A stretch of 44,790 nucleotides of DNA from Caballeronia glebae (GTDB lineage: Bacteria; Pseudomonadota; Gammaproteobacteria; Burkholderiales; Burkholderiaceae), in the NCBI RefSeq assembly GCF_001545035.1, contig NZ_FCOJ02000060.1, forward strand, positions 1 to 44,790, read 5' to 3'. The notes under the pieces are model-generated. The model was not told where the DNA came from. It saw nothing but the letters and a program-made list of their open reading frames with translations, and made no database searches. Each line of letters opens with the position of its first letter. The first letter of the stretch is position 1. Made by a program: the position numbers and the translations under genes. Positions 8,349-16,140 of the stretch are shown here, piece after piece.

Positions 8349-8910
8349 GGCCGATTTACGCTCGCCGGCGTCAACTTCGACAGATGGACCGGAGCGACTG
8401 CGCCTGAGTTCTGAATGGTATCGCCTAAAGACCTCTGAGGTTTTTCGCGAGCTCTGTGATGAAGTCGCGCTCGGACGTCGAAATCTGCCCGCCGGCCATC
8501 GTGTTCGGTACGGCCTGCCTGTTATCTCTGCCGACCCTTGTCTTGGCGTTACTCTGGGTTTTCGTCGGGGCGGTCCATGGGGCACCGCGACCTGAAGAGC
8601 TTTCCGACCGAGGGAGTTCCTCGGCGTTGCCAGACCGGTGCCTGCGGCTGGTTTCTTTGGTTTTACCACTTCGCGTGGTGGTCGTGGTACATGCGAGTGG
8701 AGCCGGCCCATCTCGTCCGGACCGCAACGGCGCGCCGGTCGAAGTCCTCGCGGCGCACGAAGTCCGAAATGGCGCCCGGCGACAACCGAGTCGCGCTAGG
8801 GAAGCAACCGTGACATCCATTCAATCGTGCATGGCGGTCGGCGTCAGTGTGCTCGGCTGAATTCGCCGCCGCGCTCTCCACCGCTTATCCAAAAAGGGTC
8901 ATCAGCGATG
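8349..8910 (+). repeat. Diverged duplicate of 23302-23875
   Basis: About 560 bases here align by eye to 23302-23875 with many substitutions and small gaps. The match starts upstream of the membrane-protein gene (CGGGCCG...CTTCGACA), runs through it, and continues past its stop to the shared CTCCACCGCTTATCC-type segment. The copy at 23302 has the intact gene. Confidence 0.75.
8459..8813 (+). pseudogene. Broken copy of the small membrane-protein gene at 23414
   Basis: Aligned to the intact 119-residue gene at 23414-23773, this copy needs three reading-frame changes. Two bases are missing near 8570 (after GCGGTCC), one near 8731 (GCGCGCC-GGTC) and two near 8780. The translated pieces fit the intact protein in order: CLLSLPTLVLALLW, then LKSFPTEGVPRR...LWFYHFAWW, then VEVLAAHEVR, then VALGKQP. 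Each piece is in the frame predicted by the preceding deletion. No full-length product can be made without recoding. Confidence 0.75.
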
Positions 8911-9141
8911 CTTCCTTATGCGCCAGCATCGCGGTTGCCTTTGGGATTCCGGATGTTGCGCCAGGCGAAGGGTTAAATTCTTAGAAGCGCGTCCAGCGTC
9001 TCGAAACCGTTGTAACTGACCCGCCCCTGCCACGCTCGGGCCGGATGTCCCAAATGAGAGCGCCGCGTCTCATTTGCCATCTCATCTCCGTTGATTGCGC
9101 AGCTTCGCAGAGGCTGCCTTCAGTTCGACCGATAGGCTCGG
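8911..9141. other. Spacer without recognised gene
   Basis: Open frames cross this stretch on both strands but none resembles a protein or has a convincing start. It lies between the decayed membrane-protein copy and the stop of arsN2. Confidence 0.4.
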
Positions 9142-9624
9142 CTAATGCTTCGCGGTCTTGTCGACGGCAGGGTCTCGTGCACGATTGGGTTTCAGCTTCT
9201 TTTTCATGCAGACAGCGGTACTTGGACAGAGTTGAGCAAACTGCGTGCTGGACTGAAGTCCGGTCGGCGCGCTCGGGCGAGCGACTGGTAAGTAGCCAGC
9301 CCGCCGAAAAAAGTCTGTGGCCGTCGTCGTGACCAGCCATAAATCCGATACGCCCAAGGTCAGCGCCATGTATTCCGCATGGAGGAGCAGTTTGGTTCCC
9401 AGCCCGGCGCTGCGTTCAGGCTTTGCAACCGCCAGTGACCGCAGCAACGCCTCAGCTCCAAACCCCTCTAGGCCAACGCTGCCGACTACTGGCCCGTGGG
9501 CATCTTCTGCGACGGCAAAATCGCGCAACTGGTCGGGGGTTACATCGGAAGCCGACAACCCGTTCTCTGCGAGCAATGCCGCAATGGCATCGAGGTCTTC
9601 GGTTCGCGCGGCACGTATGTTCAT
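9142..9624 (-). CDS. arsN2: ArsN2-type GNAT N-acetyltransferase of the arsenic island
   Basis: A 160-residue GNAT-fold acetyltransferase. The N-terminus (MNIRAARTEDLDAIAALLAENGL) and the acetyl-CoA binding segment (RSAGLGTKLLLHAE, residues about 72-85) are typical of GNATs. The C-terminal signature TQFAQLCPSTAVCM near residue 130 is what I know from ArsN2 proteins of ars operons. Its proposed role is modification of an arsenic-containing or related toxic amino compound; the exact substrate for this subgroup is not certain. It is the last gene of a minus-strand operon after a broken MFS transporter. A decayed paralogue lies at 20703-21149. Confidence 0.82.
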   Translation of the reverse strand: MNIRAARTEDLDAIAALLAENGLSASDVTPDQLRDFAVAEDAHGPVVGSVGLEGFGAEALLRSLAVAKPERSAGLGTKLLLHAEYMALTLGVSDLWLVTTTATDFFRRAGYLPVARPSAPTGLQSSTQFAQLCPSTAVCMKKKLKPNRARDPAVDKTAKH

Positions 9625-9658
9625 AGTCGGTGTTGTCTTTTACGATTTGGAAGCGGCA

Positions 9659-10920
9659 TCAGGCGGTTCTAGTTGCCGTGTGACGGCTGACCCGAACTGC
9701 CACGAAGAATGCGATTGCTGACAGCATCGAAACAAGGAACACGGTCTACTCAACAGCTCGATAACCGTGGGTAAAGCTCCAGATGCTGGCCGCGGCAATC
9801 GGGGCTATTCCCTTGGCGACATTCGACGGAAACGAAAGCATGCCGCTGACTGCACCGTAGCCTTCGGTCCACATCAGGTCCTGCACGATGGTGCCGCGGA
9901 GGATGGCATCATGCCATTCGCAGCGCCGTAGCAAAGCGCGAATAACCAAAGCATTGCGGCCGAATGACCTGCACCTATCAGAATAACGGTCGAGAGCGGG
10001 AATAGCGTCACGATGATGATGCCCACGGTACTAACATGAACCGTGCGACCGAAGGTGAACCAGACGGCCCGTGCGGCAACCTGTGCGGGTCCGATGAGCG
10101 CCATTGTGGTTACCAGCACGGCGTTCGATACGCCGCGCTCGACCATGAGCGGCACCAGATGAAATGTGAGTGCCGCGAACGTCGCGTAGTAGGCAGTGAA
10201 GCAGACAGCGAGCGCCCAGAAAATTGGCGAACGAAGCGCGCGGCGCGTAGCCGCATCATTCGCCAGTTTGACCTCGGCACTGGTCCGCCGTACTCCCGCG
10301 TCAGCTTTCGAAGAACGGATTGCCACCACGTGGATAGGAAGGCAGACGAGGAGGTCCAATGCAGCCAGGACAACAAGCGACGTGCGCCACCCGACTGAGC
10401 CAACGAGGAACTGGGTCAACGGAATAAAAACCGTACTGGCGAACCCAGCCACCAGCGCAATGAGCGTGATTTTGTTTCGGAAGCTTCGTGGATACCGGTG
10501 CGTTACAACGGCAAAGACGGGGTCGTAGAAGGTGGCAGCCATTGAAATCCCGAGGCCTATCCATACAACGAAGAGGACCGTCAGCGAATGCGCGCCTGCC
10601 CAGAGCAACAACATGGCCGCGGCGATTACCGACCCGACGGACATGATGCGGCGCCCCAATCCATGGTCAATCCAGCGCCCGATGGGATAGGCAGCGAATC
10701 CTGAAACCAGTAACCCTACCGAGAGCGCGGCGTTCATTGCCGTCCGGCTCCAGCCCATGGTCTGCTCCATGGGCACAACCAATAGGGAAAAGGAATAGTA
10801 GACAGAACCCCAGGAAACAAGTTGAGCCACCGCCAAGGCCCACGTCACAAGCGTGTCCTGACTTTCCGTTGGTGCGGTCTCACCACTTGCGGTCTCGTCC
10901 TGACTCGAAATCGTGCTCAA
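9659..10920 (-). pseudogene. MFS transporter of the arsenic island, frameshifted and stopped
   Basis: A 12-helix major facilitator family transporter. The N-terminal 340 or so residues are good (WALAVAQLVSWGSVYYSFSLL, then GRWIDHGLGRR between helices 2 and 3). One base is missing near 9904: reading ATGATG-CC instead of ATGATGNCC gives the expected ANGMM then ILRGTIVQDLMWTEGYGA in the next frame. That frame is then cut by a TAG at 9746-9748, after which it continues (TVFLVSMLSAIAFFVAVR) to a TGA at 9659-9661. The start is taken as TTG at 10920 with GAGG upstream, because the longer frame overlaps the preceding gene. Likely a substrate exporter paired with ArsN2, now non-functional unless the frame errors are assembly errors. 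Confidence 0.75.
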
Positions 10921-10925
10921 TTTCT

Positions 10926-11627
10926 TCAGCCTCTCATCTCGCTCAGTGTGTTGCCGCCGGCAGCGCCGGTGCGAAACGCGTCGCAGCAAAAGAATGTAGT
11001 TGAAGCGAGCCTGTGGGCGATTACAGTGCCGACGCGCTCTTGGAGGGGGCCGCTACGGTGCGTCGCAGCCAGTGGCGGAATCGTCAGGACGGCGCCGAGA
11101 AAGCCGATTCCTTCCCGTTCGCAATACCGCTGAACGCGTAGCGCGATGAGCCCGTCTCTCAGGCGCGCAATCGTCGCAGTGACATCGCCTTTCTCATGAC
11201 GCGTGGTCAATGCGACAAAAAACTTAGACCCTTCGTCGGCGAGGCGATTGCGGACCCGCAGCAACGGTGTCTTCCAGTCACACAGCGGCCACACACGGCT
11301 CAAGACTTGTGCATCCATGACAAGGACAGCAGCGGCCGAGCCATTCGCAGACAGGAATCGCGCAAGCTCGAGCTTGCCATCAACCGCCGCTGGCAGTGCA
11401 ATCGCTGAGGTCGCGTATCCGGTCTGCAACTCAAACGCCATTGCCACGTCTGTTGAGAGCGACTCGCACCATGACTTGGCCGTGCCGCGACCGCCGGCAG
11501 GATGTGTCGTTGCGCGAGCGGTTCGCCCGTGGGCCATCAACATGATGAATCCCTGCATGGAACGGCAATGCCATCCTCCCGATGCTGGCAAGAGCGAACC
11601 GGTCGATACCTGGTCTACGCAGTCCAT
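10926..11627 (-). CDS. Unknown protein, first gene of the minus-strand ars operon
   Basis: A 233-residue protein that I do not recognise. The start is the ATG at 11627 because GGGAGG lies 6 bases before it and a promoter ends just upstream; the open frame itself runs to 11768. Visible features are a central hydrophobic alpha/beta stretch (SAAAVLVMDAQVLSRVWPL), GKLELARFL, KFFVALTTRHEKGD, and IGFLGAVLTIPPLAATH. There are several cysteines, including the CC pair near the C-terminus (TTFFCCDAF) and Cys3, which could bind As(III). It abuts the MFS gene (stop 6 bases from the proposed TTG). Position suggests an arsenic-related role; that is inference. Confidence 0.5.
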   Translation of the reverse strand: MDCVDQVSTGSLLPASGGWHCRSMQGFIMLMAHGRTARATTHPAGGRGTAKSWCESLSTDVAMAFELQTGYATSAIALPAAVDGKLELARFLSANGSAAAVLVMDAQVLSRVWPLCDWKTPLLRVRNRLADEGSKFFVALTTRHEKGDVTATIARLRDGLIALRVQRYCEREGIGFLGAVLTIPPLAATHRSGPLQERVGTVIAHRLASTTFFCCDAFRTGAAGGNTLSEMRG

Positions 11628-11654
11628 GGCTGCCTCCCAAGATTTCATATTTCT

Positions 11655-11682
11655 AGAATACCGGAAATGTTGTAGAATGCAA
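11655..11682 (-). promoter_or_regulatory. Predicted promoter of the minus-strand ars operon
   Basis: On the minus strand, TTGCAT (11682-11677) and TATTCT (11660-11655) are separated by 16 bases, close to the sigma-70 consensus. The following GGGAGG and ATG at 11627 fit a short leader. The flanking ATTTC/GAAAT half-sites might bind an ArsR protein, but I do not see a clear operator. Confidence 0.5.
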
Positions 11683-11746
11683 GCAACGAAGCGAGGAAGG
11701 TCGTATTGGCTAAGCGCCGCAAAGCGCCCTGAATGGGCCGAATGCC

Positions 11747-11764
11747 TCCATATAATTGGAAATG
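11747..11764 (+). promoter_or_regulatory. arsH promoter with ArsR-like operator
   Basis: TCCATATAATTGGAAAT is an imperfect palindrome that contains a perfect TATAAT (11751-11756), 29 bases before the arsH ATG. A very similar element lies over the -10 of the arsC promoter at 13976-13994. Sharing between two ars promoters and overlap with the -10 suggest an ArsR binding site. Inference from sequence only. Confidence 0.5.
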
Positions 11765-11784
11765 TCAAATAGCAGAGTGATGAG

Positions 11785-12561
11785 ATGACAGTTCATGCAA
11801 TCAATGGCGACCGGAGCTTTCCGGCCGCCAAGACAGATTTTTTCGACACGGATATTGCTGCACGCCTTGATATGGAGGGGCAACCGCCGGTCAGGATTTT
11901 GCTGCTCTACGGTTCGCTCCGTGAGCGCTCGTACTCGCGATTGCTCGTCGAGGAAGCCGCTCGCCTGTTGCAGACGTTCGGCGCGGAAACGCGAATTTTC
12001 GACCCGCGGGGTCTGCCCCACGCGGACGACATCGACGTGAAGAACCATCCCAAGGTGAAGGAACTGCTCGAGCTGTCGCTCTGGTCAGAGGGGCACGTTT
12101 GGTGCAGCCCGGAGCGCCACGGCACCATCACCGGTCTGATAAAGACGCAGATTGACCATCTGCCGCTGGTCAGCGGCGGCATCCGTCCGACGCAGGGACG
12201 CACGCTTGCCGTCATGCAGGTTAGTGGCGGTTCGCAGTCGTTCAACTCTGTCAATCAACTGCGGCAGCTCGGACGATGGATGCGTATGTTCACCATCCCC
12301 AATCAGTCGTCGGTTGCCAAGGCGTTCGAAGAGTTCGAAGAGGATGGCCGCATGAAACCGTCGTCCTACTACGACCGCCTGGTCGACGTGATGGAAGAAC
12401 TCGTGAAGTTCACGCTGCTGCTTCGCGGTCGTGCCGACTATCTCGTAGACCGGTACAGCGAACGCGTGAAGGAAGACCGTCCGCTCGACCCTGCGACAGA
12501 CTTGGCTTCCCGGGCAATCGCTGACCGTTCCCGCAAAGAAGTGCAGACGAGCAACCAATAA
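11785..12561 (+). CDS. arsH: ArsH organoarsenical oxidase (NADPH-dependent FMN reductase fold)
   Basis: A 258-residue flavodoxin-like protein of normal ArsH length. The phosphate-binding loop GSLRERSYSRLL at residues 44-55 is the ArsH form of the FMN-binding T/GSLR motif. The WCSPERHGTITG segment near 110 and VSGGSQSFNSVNQLR near 150 are also family signatures. Known ArsH proteins use NADPH and FMN to oxidise trivalent organoarsenicals to the less toxic pentavalent form. The ATG at 11785 has GAGTGATGAG just upstream. First gene of arsH-arsR-arsI, with 9 bases before arsR. Confidence 0.95.
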   Translation: MTVHAINGDRSFPAAKTDFFDTDIAARLDMEGQPPVRILLLYGSLRERSYSRLLVEEAARLLQTFGAETRIFDPRGLPHADDIDVKNHPKVKELLELSLWSEGHVWCSPERHGTITGLIKTQIDHLPLVSGGIRPTQGRTLAVMQVSGGSQSFNSVNQLRQLGRWMRMFTIPNQSSVAKAFEEFEEDGRMKPSSYYDRLVDVMEELVKFTLLLRGRADYLVDRYSERVKEDRPLDPATDLASRAIADRSRKEVQTSNQ

Positions 12562-12570
12562 AGGCACGTC

Positions 12571-12909
12571 ATGACAACCCTCGATTCGAAGCTCGCAGTC
12601 AAGGCGCTGGCAGCGCTCGCACATGAAACCCGTCTCGCGGTCTTCCGCCTTCTGGTCACAGCGGGACGCTCGGGTATGAGTCCGGGCGCCATTGCCGAAA
12701 AGCTGGGGCTCCCCGCGCCGACGCTGTCATTCCATCTGAAGGAGCTGGCACACGCGGAGCTCATCGAGGGCAAGAGCCAGGGCCGGTTCATCATCTATTG
12801 CGCCAGCTATGACCACATGCAGACGCTCATGGATTTCCTGATGGAAAACTGCTGCGCGGCGGAGCAAGCAGAACAATGCGGCTGCGCGACCAACGAAACG
12901 GAGGCGTAA
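12571..12909 (+). CDS. arsR: ArsR-family As(III)-responsive repressor
   Basis: A 112-residue winged-helix repressor. The DNA-binding part is typical (LAHETRLAVFRLLV near 17-30, then PAPTLSFHLKELAHAELI near 49-65). The C-terminus carries Cys94-Cys95 and Cys103/Cys105 in the NCC...CGC arrangement, like the C-terminal As(III) site of the Acidithiobacillus-type ArsR rather than the E. coli CVC site. It should release DNA when As(III) binds. It lies between arsH and arsI, with its stop directly followed by the arsI ATG. Confidence 0.93.
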   Translation: MTTLDSKLAVKALAALAHETRLAVFRLLVTAGRSGMSPGAIAEKLGLPAPTLSFHLKELAHAELIEGKSQGRFIIYCASYDHMQTLMDFLMENCCAAEQAEQCGCATNETEA

Positions 12910-13383
12910 ATGAAGCGATTTCACGTGCACGTTGTTGTCCCGAGGCTTGACGAAAGCGTGCGTTTCTATAGCAGCATGTTCGGCGCGGAACCGTCAGTGC
13001 TCAAGGACGATTACGCGAAGTGGATGCTTGAGGACCCGCGCATGAACTTCGCCATTTCGGCGCGTGGCGGAGAAGTAGGTGTCAATCACTTGGGGTTTCA
13101 AGTCGACAGCGACGAGGAGTTGACCGCTCTTCGCGAGCAGGTTGTCGCCGGCAGCGTCGTGGTACAGGACCAGCCCGGCGCGCAGTGCTGCTACGCAAAT
13201 TCGAACAAATACTGGGCGCAGGACCCGGCGGGCGTGCCGTGGGAAACGTATCACACGCTCGGCGGCATCCCGATGTTCGGAGCGGACAGCCGGGAGTCGG
13301 CCGCTCCTGACGCTGGCGGGGCCTGCTGTGCCCCGGTTACGTCGATTCCAGCTGTGATTGAGAAAAAAGTCGGCTGCTGCTGA
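12910..13383 (+). CDS. arsI: ArsI, Fe(II)-dependent C-As lyase (glyoxalase/VOC fold)
   Basis: A 157-residue vicinal-oxygen-chelate protein. Expected metal ligands are His5 (KRFHVHVVV), His60 (GVNHLGFQV) and Glu112 (PWETYHTL). The adjacent Cys93-Cys94 in QCCYANSNKYW is the substrate-binding pair of ArsI, which cleaves the carbon-arsenic bond of trivalent methylated or aromatic arsenicals. This set separates it from CadI-type annotations. The C-terminal tail adds more cysteines (GGACCAP and the terminal VGCC), which might hold As(III). Coupled to arsR with no spacer. With ArsH it suggests exposure to organoarsenicals. Confidence 0.9.
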   Translation: MKRFHVHVVVPRLDESVRFYSSMFGAEPSVLKDDYAKWMLEDPRMNFAISARGGEVGVNHLGFQVDSDEELTALREQVVAGSVVVQDQPGAQCCYANSNKYWAQDPAGVPWETYHTLGGIPMFGADSRESAAPDAGGACCAPVTSIPAVIEKKVGCC

Positions 13384-13401
13384 TTCGCGGCGACAAAAGC
13401 A

Positions 13402-13432
13402 AACGGCCGCCCGAGGTTACGAGGCGGCCGTT
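13402..13432. terminator. Bidirectional terminator between arsI and the second arsR
   Basis: A 10-base-pair stem (AACGGCCGCC at 13402-13411 with GGCGGCCGTT at 13423-13432) and 11-base loop between convergent genes. On the minus strand it is followed by TTGCTTTTG, a modest U-tract. Confidence 0.75.
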
Positions 13433-13498
13433 GCAGTTGGATATTGTTGCGGATGATGGAAGTGTATTCCTGCCCGGCCTACCGTATTAAGCGCCTGT

Positions 13499-13840
13499 TC
13501 ATGCGGTCACGGGCTTGCACTTCACTCTCTTGGCGGACTTGCATGCAACCGAGTCTACTCCCTGGCAGCAGTTCTCGGTCAGGAAGCCAACCAGGTCGTT
13601 CATGTGCTCGATTTCGGGTCCGTAGTACACGAAGCGCCCCTCCTGGCGAGACGTTACGAGGCCAGCGTGCGTCAGCTCCTTCAGATGGAAGGAGAGCGTC
13701 GCGCTAGCCAGGTCCAAGTGCTCTTGGATGACTCCGACGTTGAGACCCTCCGGCCCGGCGGTGACCAGCAGGCGAAAAATAGCCAGGCGCGTCGGCTGTG
13801 CGAGCGCGGCCAAAGCTTTGATGGCGTCTTTTTCCTTCAT
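13499..13840 (-). CDS. arsR: Second ArsR-family repressor, divergent from arsC-acr3
   Basis: A 113-residue ArsR from the ATG at 13840 (MKEKDAIKALAALAQPTRLAIFRLLV). The open frame runs 35 codons further upstream but that part is unlike the family. The helix-turn-helix reads SATLSFHLKELTHAGLV. Cys91-Cys92, Cys100 and Cys108 form a C-terminal As(III) site like that of the other ArsR, but with different spacing after the CC pair. The two repressors are clearly related yet well diverged. It reads away from arsC and probably controls that promoter and its own. Confidence 0.9.
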   Translation of the reverse strand: MKEKDAIKALAALAQPTRLAIFRLLVTAGPEGLNVGVIQEHLDLASATLSFHLKELTHAGLVTSRQEGRFVYYGPEIEHMNDLVGFLTENCCQGVDSVACKSAKRVKCKPVTA

Positions 13841-13956
13841 AAGGCTCTGTCTTTCAAGGTTATGTGCCGATTCTAACGCGGCGCCGCCGGCGCCGGGCGG
13901 TACCGCAGTCGACGGATGGCACGGCTGCTTGTGACGAACGCACATTGCACCCGCGC

Positions 13957-13994
13957 TTGCTGCGTTACAACGGTTCCATTATATTGGAGATATA
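13957..13994 (+). promoter_or_regulatory. arsC-acr3 promoter with ArsR-like operator
   Basis: TTGCTG (13957-13962) and TATATT (13980-13985) are 17 bases apart. The -10 lies inside TCCATTATATTGGAGATAT (13975-13993), an imperfect palindrome sharing its layout with the element at 11747-11764 before arsH. The overlap fits repression by ArsR. AGGAGAAG at 14030-14037 is the ribosome site for the GTG start. Confidence 0.6.
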
Positions 13995-14038
13995 GAGCTA
14001 ACAATCCCACCGCGGCCACGCGTCGTCAGGAGAAGTCT

Positions 14039-14752
14039 GTGACAGAACACCGCAAGTACAACGTCTTATTCCTCTGTACTCACAATTCCGCACGCTCCAT
14101 TCTGGCGGAAGCGGCACTGAATGAACTCGCGAGCGACCGCTTCGTGGGCTATAGCGCCGGCAGCCATCCCGGGACGGCTCCGAACCCTTTTGCGCTTGAC
14201 CTGCTGCGTTCACAGGGGATTTCGACCGAAGGGCTGCGCAGCAAGAGCTGGGACGAATTCGCTGAAGACGGCGCACCGCAAGTCGATTTCATTTTTACTG
14301 TCTGCGACAACGCAGCCGGCGAGGTATGCCCGATTTGGCCCGGTCACCCTGCGAAAGCACACTGGGGCGTACCCGACCCCTCGACGGTCGAAGGCTCTGA
14401 CGACGCCAAGCGCAAGGCATTCCTGCAGGCCTACGTGCAGATGAAGAAGCGCATCGACCTCTTCGCGAATCTGCCACTCGAAAAACTGGACCGTGTTGCC
14501 GTCCAGCAGGAAATGCAGAACATCGGGACGTCGCTGCGCGAGAAGGGAGAGTACCAATGGCAGACAGTCAAACGGCCGCGAAGGCCGCTCGCCGGGCACC
14601 GAGCGGCATCGGTTTTTTCGAGCGCTATCTGTCCGTGTGGGTCGCGCTGTGCATTGTGGTCGGCATCGTTCTCGGCAAGTTGTTGCCCGGCGCTGTCCAC
14701 ACCGTATCTACGCTGGAATTCGCCCACGTCAACATCCCCGTCGGGATTCTGA
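14039..14752 (+). CDS. arsC: ArsC arsenate reductase (low-molecular-weight phosphatase fold) with abnormal C-terminal run-on
   Basis: The first 170 residues are a normal ArsC of the tyrosine-phosphatase-like class: the P-loop CTHNSARS (Cys13 to Arg19), then Cys89 in TVCDNAAGEVCPIWPG with Cys97, and DPSTVEGSDDAKRKAFL. It reduces arsenate to arsenite with thioredoxin or glutaredoxin. The start is GTG at 14039 behind AGGAGAAG. Family members end near residue 165-171, but here the frame stays open for 66 more codons, to 14752, overlapping acr3 by 196 bases out of frame. The extra tail (Pro/Arg/Cys-rich) has no family resemblance. One missing base in GAGTACCAATGG could have removed an original TAA. 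Confidence 0.88.
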   Translation: MTEHRKYNVLFLCTHNSARSILAEAALNELASDRFVGYSAGSHPGTAPNPFALDLLRSQGISTEGLRSKSWDEFAEDGAPQVDFIFTVCDNAAGEVCPIWPGHPAKAHWGVPDPSTVEGSDDAKRKAFLQAYVQMKKRIDLFANLPLEKLDRVAVQQEMQNIGTSLREKGEYQWQTVKRPRRPLAGHRAASVFSSAICPCGSRCALWSASFSASCCPALSTPYLRWNSPTSTSPSGF

Positions 14753-15630
14753 TTTGGGTCATGATTATTCCGATGCTGTTGCGCATTGACTTCGCATCGC
14801 TCGGCAAGGTTCGAACGCAGCTGAAAGGCATTGGCGTAACGCTGGTCATCAACTGGGCGGTCAAGCCGTTCACGATGGCGTTTCTGGCATGGGTCTTCGT
14901 GCGGCACGTATTCGCGTCGCTGCTGCCTGCTGACCAGCTCGACAGCTACGTCGCCGGCCTGATTCTTTTGGCTGCAGCGCCTTGCACAGCGATGGTCTTC
15001 GTCTGGAGTCAACTGACGAAAGGCGACCCGTACTTCACGCTGTCCCAAGTTGCGTTGAACGACCTGATTATGGTGTTCGCGTTTGACCCGGTCGTGGGTC
15101 TGCTGCTCGGCATCTCGAACATTGTGGTGCCTTGGGATACATTGCTGACCTCGGTGGTGCTCTACATCGTCATCCCCGTCATCATTGCCCAGATTGTCCG
15201 CAAGGCTCTGCTGCGTCAGGGCGAGCAGGCCTTCCAGCAGGCCCTGTCGAAGATTGGCCCGTTCTCCATCGCCGCGCTCCTGTTGACGCTCGTGCTGCTC
15301 TTTGCGTTCCAGGGCGAGCAAATCATTGCGCAGCCGGTGGTCATCCTGCTTCTCGCTGTGCCCATCCTGATTCAGGTGGTCGTCAACTCGACGCTCGCGT
15401 ACTTGGCGAACCGGAGATTGGGCGTCCCCCATGACGTTGCTGCTCCATCATGTCTGATTGGCGCGTCGAATTTCTTCGAGCTCGCAGTCGCGACCGCGAT
15501 AAGCTTGTTTGGCCTGAAGTCGGGCGCGGCCCTGGCCACAGTGGTGGGTGTGCTCATCGAAGTGCCGGTGATGCTAGCCGTGGTGAAGGTCGTCAACTCG
15601 TCTCGGCGCTGGTACCAACGAGAGACGTAA
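14557..15630 (+). CDS. acr3: Acr3 arsenite efflux permease
   Basis: A 357-residue, ten-helix inner membrane transporter of the BART superfamily that exports As(III) using the proton gradient. Landmarks: the YLSVWVALCIVVGIVLGKLLPG first helix (residues 24-45), conserved Cys143 in AAPCTAMVFVWS in helix 4, needed for As(III) transport in studied Acr3 proteins, LTKGDPYFTLSQVALND, and the conserved Glu in SNFFELAVATAIS in helix 9. Start ATG at 14557 follows GGGAGAGTACCA. It lies inside the run-on of arsC and is presumably co-expressed with it. Confidence 0.95.
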   Translation: MADSQTAAKAARRAPSGIGFFERYLSVWVALCIVVGIVLGKLLPGAVHTVSTLEFAHVNIPVGILIWVMIIPMLLRIDFASLGKVRTQLKGIGVTLVINWAVKPFTMAFLAWVFVRHVFASLLPADQLDSYVAGLILLAAAPCTAMVFVWSQLTKGDPYFTLSQVALNDLIMVFAFDPVVGLLLGISNIVVPWDTLLTSVVLYIVIPVIIAQIVRKALLRQGEQAFQQALSKIGPFSIAALLLTLVLLFAFQGEQIIAQPVVILLLAVPILIQVVVNSTLAYLANRRLGVPHDVAAPSCLIGASNFFELAVATAISLFGLKSGAALATVVGVLIEVPVMLAVVKVVNSSRRWYQRET

Positions 15631-16140
15631 ATATTCCTCAGATGACCGCCTCGGGACGGCCGACTTCCTTCGCGAGAGGATGCACACTCTGGCATTCGAC
15701 AGCGTGTGTTGCACTCATAGCTGTGCTGCCCGGAAATATTTGCTCGAGAATCTTTCTAGCCGACAGGCAGTTTTTCGAAATGCCCACCTCGCTGCCAAGT
15801 CATGGCCGTTCACGCAACGTATACTCAAGGCAGGCCACTTCCTTGGTGGACTGCCGCATGACTGTTCGGACATCAATGGCAGCGGTCATGGGACAACCGG
15901 TACTGTGGGATAGTCTTGAGATACCGGACAGGGTGGCGAAGTTAGCGCCCTGAGACGAACGGCTGACGGGCGACGCTGGCTCCGAGGGGCATCTCACGAT
16001 GCTTTGGAACGTGTCTGAAGGCCCCGCATAGGATAAGGCGAGGCTCAACTTCACCGAAGGGCATTCACAAGAACAAGGCAAGTACGCGAACGAGAGGTGC
16101 TTAACCTGAAGAAGAAGCAAGAGTGTCTCGGCCCGCGCAC
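15631..16140. other. Gene-free spacer between acr3 and ligD
   Basis: About 510 bases between convergent genes. Open frames are short and show no protein-like bias. I see no strong hairpin and no recognisable remnant. Confidence 0.5.

Noticed and set aside
11203..11772. 189-codon plus-strand frame opposite the unknown ars gene
   Set aside because: No ribosome site and no domain features; the minus strand has a promoter, GGGAGG and a better protein. Some doubt remains about which strand codes.
14431..15432. 333-codon minus-strand frame opposite acr3
   Set aside because: Gln/His/Arg-rich antisense of a membrane-protein gene, a common artefact.
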